From contig JANVCC010000064.1 in assembly GCA_025345505.1 (NCBI GenBank), positions 4,387,693 through 4,451,692 of the forward strand: a stretch of 64,000 nt of DNA. Direction: 5' to 3'. How positions within the stretch are numbered: position 1 is the first letter of the stretch; each line of letters begins with the position of its first letter. The notes beneath the pieces were generated by a model that saw only the letters and a list, made by a program, of their open reading frames with translations, was not told where the DNA came from and did no database searches. Source of the DNA: Todiramphus chloris collaris (lineage: Eukaryota > Chordata > Aves > Coraciiformes > Alcedinidae). A program made the translations under genes and the position numbers. Positions 24,101 through 34,993 of this stretch are shown in pieces.

Positions 24101-27100
24101 TAACTGGTAACTCAATCCCTCAGGCAAGTGGTCCCCCCATGGAACCTGCAGGTACGTTCTCAACCGAGGAGAATCCCTCACCAAACAACTCATTGTTGCT
24201 ACATTAGTAACCTTAGAGTTACTGATTTTCCCCTGCATCTACCATCTCTAGCACTAGAAAGAGCAAAGATGGATATTTTGAGCTAGCTCGAGTAATTTTT
24301 GGACATCTGGACTTTTTTGTTTTCTCCTCCTCCCCCAAGAGCTATGACATTCCCTCTACCCTTGCTCAGTTACAGCCTCTTCTTCATTATCATCTGTCAA
24401 GTCCAATTAACATGTGCACTGACATCAGGGAAGATTATTTCTGAAGTCTCCTGTGAGAGTCAGTTGACAGGAGCATCCACCCTTGAGAAGTGCGAGTAAA
24501 CTCCCCAGCAGATTGCCATTGCTCTTCACTCCATCCTCCCCAGGGAGCCCAGGGCACATAAAATCTTCCTGCGTCTGCCTTTGGTGGCAACAGAGGACGC
24601 TTTGCACGTTGGAGTATTCCCACCCCTGGCTGCTTTTTGATCCTAGAAGCCCAAGATCTCGGGTATATTGCCTAGGCATCTACCAGGCAACCAGCTTTTC
24701 AGCAATCTGGAGGTGTGGAAGGAGCAAGATGTCCCGCAATGCCCAGTAGCTTCACGCAGAGAGGTCAACAGGACATCTGCGTGTCAAACAGGGCTTAATG
24801 GGAGGGAGTTGCTCAGAAGCTTGATGCAAAGCACTGGGTCCAAAAGCAGCTGCCCTGACTCTTGTTCTGCTGGTTGCTGGCTGAACGCCCCATGCCCTCT
24901 GAGCCTGGCACTGTCCTTGCAGACCCAGAGGCACTAACCCCCCAGTACCAGTCAGCCTGGGCTCTGCTCACACAAACATCACCAACCTTCTCGAGCAGGA
25001 CACTTCCCATCCCTTGGTTTTCCCCAGCTCCTGATGTTCTGACGGACAAAAGGAGGCCACTAGTTTCCCAGATGAGAAGAAATTGCACTCTCTTACCTTC
25101 TGCCAAAGCCCCACCCCTGCTTCTGCAGAATCAAGGTCATCTCCCCTTACCCAGTTAGCTGACTACTGGGATAAAAAGATTTCGGGGCCAATAATTTGGT
25201 TCTTTGCAGGTGCCTCCTCTGAGCTGTTTTATTCCCTCCAAGCTCGACAAGCCTTTCACAAAAACTGCTTGGCTGTGTTTCCCATGTTTCTGATTAAACA
25301 GTTAATGAGGAATCTGGATGGAGCAAATTCAACAGGAAATTAAGGCAACAGGAGCCACTACATCCCTCCTATTTTAAACAAGAGAAAGCATTGGGGAAAA
25401 AAAAAAAAAATCCACAATATTTCCCTGAAGAAACGGTGGCAAAAAGCCTCAGGGAAGGAGGTAAAGTGCTAAGGACACCACTGCCCCTGGGGAACACACG
25501 CTGCAGAAGTCACACCACTACGGACCCTTAACACGAGGTGCATTCGTGATCAGGAAAACGACCCGGCACAGCCTGGGAATCGTTTCTAACACAACTGGTT
25601 CTGACTGGGTCACTTCTGCAAGAGATCGCTGTCTGCCGTTTCTTTAGGCAGATAACTTTGCTGCAAGGCTGTGGGGTTTGTTTGTTTGCTTTGTTGCTGT
25701 TGTCTTCGTTTGTTTACTAGAAAAAGGACATCTAAAGAAAAAGATTAAAAAAAAAAAGAGACAGCCTTGGATAATTCTTTGGCATGAGAACCCCTGATAA
25801 TGTCTTCCAGGCCAAAACTGGTGATTTTCAGGCTATGAAAAAAAAAATCCCAGTTTCTCATGAAAGCAAGCCCAGTAACCAGTGTTTCCAAGGGCACAGA
25901 GATGGCTCTCATTACCCTGGCATGCTCTGCCAGCGCGTTTCCTTTTGTGTTTGGGTTGTTGGGCAGGGCGAGGTACGTGGCCCGTGACCAGAGATGGGAG
26001 ATGCTACTAAAGAACACAATAAAGGACATTAATCACTTGGCCATTACTTTATTTTTCTTATAACCAAAATACACTATGTGTTTGTGTGTTTACATATAAA
26101 CAAACCACGGAAAGACAAAATCAACTGACAAGCTTACGAGATACTGGCCCTAGCAAGGGCAGCGAAGTTCTGTCCCTTGGATGCTGGGATCTCCACCAGC
26201 TCTTCCTTTCGCAGCCCTCTCAAGAGCAGAGCGTGCCCACCCCACCTCCCTCTCTTCAAGCGGGGTACCAAAAGCCACCAGGGTGACGAGGCTGGCACCG
26301 GGTGCAGCTCAACACCCAGAGCTTCAATGAAACCAATCAGCATCCCACGCATGGCTAATGTTTTTGAGACGTGGGAGAGGTATTTATTATTTTCAGGCCC
26401 CGAAAAGGGTCTGAGTGAATGGGAGCCTCTACGGCAGCTCAATTACCTATGCCTCCTGAGCTACAGAGGTGCTGAGAAACGACAGTGGAGAAGCCCCAGC
26501 CGTCAAGCGAGAGGAAAGCACGCGGGACAGGCTCAGCCCTGCCATCTGAACACACACCAGCTCCCTACCTCAGGTTATAACGACAAGAAGGGAGTGCTCA
26601 CAGACTGTTAAGTCTCTAACTGCTGTTAAAAACCTCCCATTAGTCTCCTCATATCATCCCTCTGAAAAAAAAACAAACAGGGGGGTATCCTGTCTGTTCT
26701 CACACACTTGATCTAGTCAGAGATTCCCCCTCGGCACGCATCTATTCATTAAGCACGTGTGGCCATGAAAAGGATGGTTACTGCAACACAGCCACTGACA
26801 CCAAAAGAGACAACACAAACACGTCTGTTGGTGTAGGGATACCAAGTGTTATGAAAGGTGTTTATTATTAGAAAGATGACAGGAAAAAAATAATCTCGCA
26901 AGACACGAAGCCCGAAGTACTTCTGCTAAGAGTGAAACAGGTCACAAACGTGAGCCCGTGAAAATGGATGTATCATTCTCTCCTGACATGACATTGCCTC
27001 AATTAAGTTTTCTTATTGAGGTAACCCAGAGGCAGCACAGCGAGGTAACAGATGGGAAAGACTGCCTGCGAGGGTAAGTGCAGGGTTTTCCCGTCTGGAG

Positions 27101-30100
27101 TTACATAAAGCAATTTATTGTTCTTTTTCTCTCTCTCTTGCATTCAGTGTTTCTGACGAGGTCAACAGGGAGGGAGTGGAGGAAGCCTGGATTCAGATTC
27201 AGATTTCACACATCAGAGGGGAAAACAGTCAAATGAAAAAAGCTATGGGAGCAGTAACTGAGAAATTACGTACGTGCTTTTTCTCACCTCCAGCCCCACT
27301 TCTTTATTTCCTTGAAAGCTGTCACATTAATGTAGTTTTCAAGAAATAACAAAGCTCTTCCTACTTTTCCCAGTGCTGTGCTGGGATGGTTTGCATCAAT
27401 AAAACAAACTTCCCAGGTGCTGCCAGGGGCTTACCCACTCTCCATGAGATCAGGTTGTCCATGGGCACGCACGGCTCTCCGTGGGTAGCAGGGGTCCTGC
27501 AGTGTCCTGGGGTCCCACTGTGTGACGGGGGCTCAGCTGGGACAAAGCTCAGGGATGAGTTTTCAGAAGATGACCAAAGGCTGGGTCTGAAGCATCAATT
27601 CCACTACCCCCAAGACAGACCACAGCCAGCAGGTATTTTGGGTTCCTTCCTTGCTTTTCCTTTCTCATGTAGCATCAGCTGCCTGAGGCACTTTTCAGTA
27701 GCTGGCCAGAAAGCTGCTAGTTTTCCACTCTTACGCAGACCTCACAGATCTTGGTCCTCTCCATGTTGCCTTCAGGCTATTGAAGTGGGCTGTCTTGAGA
27801 GACAACCCTGAAATCATTCCAGAACTCCCTCCCAACCCCACTTTGTATTTCACATTGAATTAATCAACAGCAATAGAAACTTGAACCCTTGCCTTTAAGT
27901 TTCTCAGCTCATTTACTCTTAGAATTTTCCTTTCCAAAAAAAGCTTATTCAACTTGATTTCCTTAATTCCTCCTGCCCCAGAAGACAGAGAGCTGCACAG
28001 CTCTGGCACAGATCTGCCAGGGCCCCAGTGGTCTGTCTGCTGGAGATGCCAGCAGAGAACTCATAGCCTAGTTGGGATTTCACCTCTTCCCTCTGTGCCC
28101 TGGCCCTTCCCTGGCAGCTGAAGCACACTGACAACACCAGGAGCGACAGGGATATCCCTCTAGTAAAAGCCTGTCAGCTTACATGGGCCTCCAGTAGCAT
28201 CAGCAGCTCCTCTGGAAGGCTTTCGAAGAGGTTTATCCCTCGCTGCTGTTAATCCATTGGCCACGCAGAGCCTTTACTGGGGTGCAGGGGGGGGGGTTCC
28301 TTGGCAGCTTTCCTGGTGATAATCCCACATCCAGGGCTGAGCATGCGTCCAGTTGTTCCAGATGTTAGGAAAACACCAAGGGATGGCGCACAACCTGAGC
28401 ACAGCCAATATGCAAGCACCTTCAGAGGCTTTTCTTGGCCTTGTTTAGTCATCCTTTCTCCCCCTCCCTTATTTTTGTGGCTGCTGCTAATTCTATGCCC
28501 CCACCTCAGACCTTCTGGAGCCGAGAGAAGCACCCCTTCCTCCAGCAGCAGGGATGGAAATAGTTTCCCCACCCAGCAGAAGCAATGCTAGCGATTTCAT
28601 TTCCTGCATATCTTTAATTTTAGTCTGGAATATATATTGCTTACTTAAAGGGGGAAAAAAATAAAAGAAAAAAAAAGCACCACAAGCCCTACAAAGCTTC
28701 AGTGCAGCTTCAGTTCTCCAGCAGGGACAGGTAACAGTCTGTGAGAGACAGACCTACACTGGTAAGAGCAACAGGAGAAAGTGCTCTTACAGCTCAGGGA
28801 AGCAGGCTGGCAGTTCCTGGGCACAGGGAATAGCACAGGGTGATCTCTGATCCCTCCATGGTTCATCCACTCCATGCCTGCCCTGAGTGCCCAGTGGGGT
28901 CAATGGGATGTCCCCGACAGGGTGGCCCAGCACTGCCCCTGGCGAGCAGAGAGGGCAAAGACACAGCCACCCACAGCCACCAGTAACAACCCCATCAGGC
29001 ATCTTGATTGTAAACAGGCAAAAATTCTTCACGATGGTGGCGAAGGGGCTTTGCCCCCATGCACAAAATGCACCCAGCCTGCTGGTGGTTGTAGGTGCAA
29101 AGCCCCATCCCCAGAGGAGGCAGCGGGCAGAGCAGAGCACTGCCAGTTGCCACGACGACTCCGAGCTCTCCCTGCCCGGCAGCCACTCAGTCTCTGCACG
29201 ACCTGGCACCCAGGAGTTGGCAGAGCAGGGTTTGCAAAGCTCGAGTCGATAAGGCTAATGTAAAAATATGAAAACACAGGCAGAAGAAAAGAGAGGAAAA
29301 AAAAAAATAGAGAGAACACTACATTTCTTGCTCCCCATGTTATTTCGATAAAGAGATCCAGATAACAGAAAACACAACAAGCAGAAATATGGATTTGTTA
29401 TTACTATTACTTGCTGCAGGGCCAACGGACGGCTGCAGAAATGCACCTTCTCTCAAGCACAGCCAAACAAAGCTCCGTTCTTTATTGATTTCTGGAGCAG
29501 GACTACAATTGACAAATGTAATTAGTCCAGCAATGATGAAAGGAAAATACTTCTCCTTGCAGGTGTAATTATGGACACTGCTCTGTACTCGACCTGGAGC
29601 AGATGCCCACCTCTGAACCCCAAGCAGCCGAAGCACAGTGCTGACCCTAGGACCTCACTCGGGAAGGTGTCTCGGGTTGATGCACACGTTGAGACTCACG
29701 TGGGACTAAACACCGAGCTGGAGGTGCTGTCACCAGGGGATTAACGCTGCCCTTACCCCACGTCCACTGCTGACACCAATGACATCCTTTTCTCACTGGC
29801 AAAAGGAGCAGCCAACGCATCAGGTACACCCCAGGGCTTAAGGCAGACACAGGTAACACCCCTCATTTGTGGGAATGAACAACCTTTCTGTAACAGCTCA
29901 GTGTCAATTCACAGCTTACCCTCTCGACCTAATGCAGAGAACACGTTCACAAAACCATGGCTGAAGCAAAAAATAAGTAATAGCTAACACTATATATCAC
30001 ACTATGCCACCGTGTAGCAAAGAACTGTCTGAGGATACCACAGGAGTAACATCATCTAAAATCTGGTTTATTACTCCCCTTTTAAAGTAAAAAACAAATG

Positions 30101-30665
30101 ACATCTCCTCTTTCATCTCCATTAGCAGGTGGCCTGTCTACATAGATGCTTGAAATAAATACATTTAATTTCATTTGAGGCTTTCCATTACTAAGCACTG
30201 CAAAATCTATCGCCTGGCTTCAGCCTGGGATAGATCCAAAGACAAGCACAGAGTGTTATTAGCTATAAATAAATGCGGAGAGGAACAGGGGAGAACTCAT
30301 GGTTTTCTCCAGGAGGTATATTTCACTTAAGGGTGATTCTTATAAGCATTTCAACCTAGGAAGCTGCATGGCAATTACCTCCTACCTTCCAGAAATATTA
30401 GGGACTCAAATGCAGATATTGTGTCTACAAAGCATTTTTAAGGCCACCTCTCTTTTTACAAATAAAGCCGCTTTCATCCAAAATCACCTCTTGCCTTGAA
30501 TCTGGACCAGCTTCTTACACTGCCCTAGTAGCTGCTTACACTGCCTCTAGTTTCCACTGAAGACACAAGAAGATGCACAAACTCAGGAGCAAAGCTTGAC
30601 TCTCATCCCACATCAATCAAGTCATGCTTTGGTGCAGGAAGTTCTTGTGTACCACTTTGAAACAG
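18147..30665. other. Non-coding, upstream GRIK4 intron or 5' region
   Basis: I see no exon or clear transposon. Possible very old SINE-like traces occur near 18905-18990. A-runs occur at about 20287-20300, 25400-25413 and 25747-25758, and a G-run at 28289-28298. The many short frames are composition-driven. Confidence 0.7.
18905..18990 (+). repeat. Possible MIR-like ancient SINE relic
   Basis: The stretch with AGAGGCACAAAGAGATAAAG, followed by TCAAGGTTTTGCAAGACAACGTGGCAA, resembles the MIR core (GAGGCACAGAGAGGTTAAGTGACTTGCC then AAGGTCAC). The similarity is weak and judged by eye. Confidence 0.35.
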
Positions 30666-30670
30666 AACAC
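30666..30670 (+). repeat. Target-site duplication, left copy (AACAC)
   Basis: AACAC immediately precedes the TG that starts the LTR, and an identical AACAC follows its terminal CA at 31101-31105. A 5-bp duplication is typical of class III (ERVL-type) insertions. Confidence 0.9.
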
Positions 30671-31100
30671 TGTCACGGTTTAACCTCTGCTGGCAGCTAA
30701 ACACCCGCTGCTGCTGCTCACCCACCCATTTCCAACCCCCTCCCGTGCGATGGGAAGGAAAATTGAGAGGAAGGAAAAAAAGTGAGATCCTGTGGGTTGA
30801 GATAAGGGCAGTTTAATAAAACAGCACAGAAGAAGAGAAAACAGCAGTGCTAAAGAAGTGACAGACAAAGCCACTGATAGGTTCTACCTGTGCCCAAGGT
30901 GCCACTTTCCCTGTTTCTGGCCACACTGAAGCCACACGAGTTGAAACCAGGCACCCCTGCCCCAGGCCAGCCCTCTCCTTATATAGGTGTGTGACATCAG
31001 TAGGGTATCGACTCTCCCATTGGCTGGCTCGGCTGTTTATCCCGCCTATGGCCCCTCCCAACTGCTTGGGTCAGCAACTGCCCCAACCCATCCCAGGACA
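30671..31100 (-). mobile_element. Solo LTR of an endogenous retrovirus (ERVL-like), 430 bp
   Basis: The element is bounded by TG...CA and flanked by perfect AACAC duplications. Read on the minus strand it starts TGTCCTGGGATGG and ends GGTTAAACCGTGACA. It carries, in order, a CCAAT box (AGCCAATGGG, ATTGG on plus at 31019-31023), a TATA box (CTATATAAGG, about 30978-30986) and an ATTAAA polyadenylation-type hexamer (complement at 30812-30817). That order fixes its orientation as minus, the same as GRIK4. No internal gag, pol or env sequence adjoins either end, so it is a solo LTR left by recombination between two LTRs. Related LTRs with the GGTTAAACC...TGACA edge are common in bird genomes (recalled). 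The family name is not certain; the ERVL assignment rests on the 5-bp duplication. Confidence 0.88.
30974..31024 (-). promoter_or_regulatory. LTR promoter motifs: CCAAT box and TATA box
   Basis: On the minus strand AGCCAATGGGAG lies about 33 bp upstream of CTATATAAGGAGAGG. This is a conventional CCAAT-TATA arrangement in the U3 part of the LTR. Initiation would be expected roughly 25-30 bp further along, near 30950. Activity is inferred only. Confidence 0.7.
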
Positions 31101-31105
31101 AACAC
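31101..31105 (+). repeat. Target-site duplication, right copy (AACAC)
   Basis: This matches exactly the pentamer before the LTR and supports insertion by a retroviral integrase. Confidence 0.9.
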
Positions 31106-34100
31106 TCCAAACAAATCAACTCTTTCCCATTTAAAATAACCCCATCAGAAAGGGTCTGCCAACGGTCTACCCTACGGCGTGGGAGTTCAACGGGCACCTC
31201 AGAGTTGGGCCAGAGAAAAGAGCAGTTCCCCGAGGTGCTGCAAGGAAGGCACTGCTCACCGAGCAGCTCGGGAGGATGTGGATGGGCTGCTGCCCACCTT
31301 CCTGCGCGACAGGAGTTTTGGGCAGCTCAGAGGTACTGCCCGGGCAGGGCAGCAGGGCTGGCACCGCTTTGGTACAAGAGACCGGGTGGTACCAGTTCAG
31401 GCCTGGCTGCCCCCCACACCACAGCCATTGCTCCCCGACCGCTTGCCACACTTTTAATTTCCTCTGCTGCTGGACAGCACTCGGCTGCTCCTCCATATGC
31501 TCTGGGCCCTGGCACAGCACCAGCCCGTTTGCAGGCAGCTTTCCCAGCGCACTCGCCACTCCCCTGCCCGCTGCAAAGGAGGAGGATGGCTGGGGCGTCC
31601 CGCTGAGCAGCTCACGGATGCCCTCATTGAGGACCTGCTCCTCCAGCTCACCCACCGGGCACGGCACAGTCAGCCCAGCAAGCACGGGGGTGAGGGAGAC
31701 TCGGCAGCAGGGACCCTACCTCTTGGCATCACCGACTGAACAAAACCGCCTTGCAGATGCCATCGCTTAGCCCTGCCTCTCAGTCCCCTCCTCCTCCACA
31801 CCTCGCCTGCTGTCTCTCAGCACAGCTCCAGCAGGACCCACGCGCTGCCAGAAGCCCCTCAGATCCCGAGACAAGGCTGCTGGTCCCACCAACACCCAGG
31901 TTCCTTTTTACCAGCGGGTCAAGGCGCTCAGGGCCACAGCTCAGCTGGCAAGGGAAGAGGGGACAGTGGCTTCCTGGCAAGCAGAGACGGGTTATTTCAG
32001 CTGCATGGAGCAGCACTGGAAGAAGAAAAAGTGTCATCATCACTGCAGATCTGACAGCCACGGCGTCCCTCCTGCATGCCCACCTTCTCACCCAGAGCCA
32101 GTTCAGTCCTTTTCATTGCAAAACCCTTTTCTGTTTTGTTTCCAGCTCTGCTCACACAAACTTTATGATCCCTTCAGCAAAACTCTGAACCAGGTTGTAT
32201 TTTGGAAGAACCCAGACTAAGAGTATGACAATAATTCTGAGTCCAGGCAGAGCTGCCATTAACGTTCCTGTTTTTACTGCAATTATTTTACAATAATTTT
32301 TAAGAAGCTTGCTCTGCTGGCTGATGGAGTCTGCATGATTTTGATCAGGGGAGATGAAGAGAGGGGGCTTCTAGCTCAGCTTACTCCTTGTTCCACTGCC
32401 TCAATTATATGTGGATTGATCACAAAACACCCAGAGAGAGTTTCCTGGATTGGATTTCTTTCACCAATTTCCTCAGCTTACAAACCTGGACTACTTTCTC
32501 CTTTGAGGCCACAAAAAAAAAAAAAAAAAAAAAACCCAAACCAAAACACAAAACCAGCAATCAAACCCTGTGCAGTTTTTGTGCTCGCATTTATTGCTCA
32601 GTGGCATCGGCACCAGCCTTGCAGAAGGAAGGAGAGCACAGAAACCAGAGCTGCTGTCCCACCACCTTCCTGCCAGAGCAGAGCCCAGCGGGGCTGGGAG
32701 TCACGGGCAGAGCTCGCCCCTGCTCGGGTGGACACCCTGGTGGGGGGCACCAACAGCAGAGCTCCGAGAAGAAAAGGTTAAGTGGATTAAGCTTCTAGAA
32801 AGGTAAACTCAAGCACAAATAACTTCAGCCAGCTAACGCTGAGTACACAGGAAGGTGACACCAGAGCTCTCAAGGGAGCCTGGAAATGTCAATGGCTTCT
32901 CCAGCAAGATGGGCATTGGGTTCTGTGCTTCTAACCCTGCTGTACTGGCTGCAGTGGAAGCAAACAGCTCGAGCCAGGAGCAAGTGTGAATGCTGTAGCC
33001 CATCTGACTCTAATTGGGTTCGTTTCTTTTGGTGGGTCTCAGTTTGACACTAAGAACTTCTGTTTCCCTCCCTGCTTGGATTTGTACAGCACCTAACCAT
33101 AAACGGGGCCATTGACGTGTTGCCACAGAGACTATAAACAGCAGCAATTTACCAACAGATTCAAACAAGGGTGAAATGGATTTATAAAAACCAATCGTTA
33201 AACCAGTACGACATCTGTTGCCTATGTAGGATCTTGGCTGAAATATACTTCCAAGAGATTCACAGCCCTCTCCCTCTGACTCCACACTGCTGAGCTCCCA
33301 TCACAATGTTCACAATAGCTCCATCCATCTCCCAACCATGCCACCAAAAGCCATCCTGGAAGAAATAATGATAGCAAGTCTTGGTGCATTGAAAGCAAGC
33401 ATTAGCCAAACACTTCGCTCCATATTTTTCTTCCCCTTTTAAGCTGTCTCATTCAAGAAAAGACAGTAAGTTTTATACTGTGCAGGAGGAGGTGGTTATG
33501 TGTCTCTCTGGGGTGGAGACACGTGTTCGGCACAGGCGACCTCCAGATGTTTCTGTCAGCGTTGCAGGGAGCGAGGAAAAAAAATGAGTCCGATATCTAA
33601 CTGCTGCCTGCCTGTACCCTTCATTCCCCACCACCACCCAAAACATCCTCCCGAATTTCTTCAAGAAACCGCGGCAGCAATCTCAATTACTTCTAAAGTG
33701 CCACTGCCATAAATCATGTTGGGACAAACTACACACAAGTGTTCTAACCAGAAAAGGGGGGCCTTGTGCAATTGCCAGTTATCGTGGGGGAGTCGAATTA
33801 ATAACCAAAACAGAAGTGACGAGGGCCCTTTTCTAAGGACTGCCATCCAACTGTGGAAACCACTTGTCTCTCCATCAGCAGTGAAGTGGGGCTCTGTGAG
33901 CTGCGGCAACCGGCATGGACCACGCAGGAACCCTCCAGGAGCCAAGAACATCTCAGGCAGGATGGCCACGGCAGACCCGGGGAGCTCACTGCCTCCCAGC
34001 TTCGTGCTACCATCAGCTAGTGCCACCCAGCTTTCTCCAGCTGCCAGCAACCTGACTGAGCTGCCGGCCCTTAATGGCACGCTTTTAACCCAACCATGCA

Positions 34101-34938
34101 GATCTTGATTAGATCTTGAACCAAAGAAACACTCAGCATCTTCCTTTCACCTTCTGTTAATGCTTGAAAAGGTCTGAACAAATACCACCTTAATATATTG
34201 AGCCTGGCCATGCTAAAATCCAAAGATTAAAGTATGCATTTGTCCCAATGGCATTTAAAAAAAAAAAAGGAAACTTAATATATTTCTCTTACAAGGGGAG
34301 CAAATGTTTAAATAAAGATTTATTTGGCCCATTTTTTTCCTATATTAAACCTTTAGATTCCCAGTCTTATTTTCCTTGCTACATTATTAAGAGGGGATTT
34401 AAAAACCCCACCGGTCAGCTTTGGGATGGTAGAGCAGTGATAATTTTATTGCTCTCTTGCCTCTGCAGCCATTGGTTGGGTTTTGTTGTCGCTTACATTA
34501 ATTACTATTTTCGCTCTGCATGCCAACAGCCGGTCAGCTCCAGCGTTCTGCTTCACTAGAGTTTCCCAAGATACCTAGTGAGATGGCCACGTCACTGCCT
34601 GGGTGGTTCTGCACAATCAGTCCCTTCATCATCCTGCTTCGCAGGAGGAGCTGGAACTCTCTCTCCAACCTCCCCTTCTCCAACAAACAGCAGCTTCTAG
34701 ACCTGCTTGTTCAAAGAGGCATCTTAAGCATTTTACAGAGTAGCAGGTTGGCCCAAAGACTCACACACCTCTGATCTCCCCATGTGTGCTGGGTCCCAGG
34801 GGGCCTCCCTAAACAATGGGGTGCAGCCAAAAGTGCACCCAAACCCAGATAAAATACCAAAATGCTGCTGCTTCCAGTGTGACACGTTAGCCAGCGACAG
34901 TCTTCCCTGTTCCTACTCCTTCAGAAGAAGAATCCATT
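31106..34938. other. Non-coding stretch between the solo LTR and a CR1 fragment
   Basis: The segment at 31140-32100 is GC-rich and keeps several frames open on both strands for 100-170 codons. None resembles a known protein, and the frames overlap one another, so I treat them as composition effects. A pure A22 run lies at 32513-32534. The rest (about 32540-34930) shows no recognised exon or transposon. Confidence 0.7.
32513..32534 (+). repeat. Poly-A run (22 A)
   Basis: Twenty-two consecutive A are followed by CCCAAACCAAAACAC. The upstream 100 bp is not recognisable as a LINE 3' end or a spliced cDNA, so a retroposon tail is possible but unsupported. Confidence 0.9.
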
Positions 34939-34993
34939 ATCACAGAATGACCTAGGTTGGAAAAGACCCTTAAGATCACCGAGTCCAATCATT
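34939..34993 (-). mobile_element. Short CR1 LINE 3'-end fragment
   Basis: The plus strand reads TATCACAGAATGACCTAGG, then TTGGAAAAGACCCTTAAGATC, then ACCGAGTCCAA. This is the reverse complement of a CR1 3' terminus, and only about 55 bp is recognisable. Beyond it the sequence changes abruptly to AT-rich DNA, so it is either an extremely 5'-truncated insertion or a broken copy. Confidence 0.88.

Noticed and set aside
29773..29859. Minus-strand peptide with a hydrophobic LMRWLLLLPV run ending near a GT, considered as the GRIK4 signal-peptide exon
   Set aside because: The residues before the putative junction do not match the expected S-L-R-I ending, and the donor (GTGTCAGC) is weak. It is a coincidence of hydrophobic codons.
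30811..30820. AATAAA on the plus strand inside the LTR, suggesting the opposite orientation
   Set aside because: The CCAAT and TATA boxes and the ATTAAA on the minus strand give a coherent U3-R-U5 order only in minus orientation.
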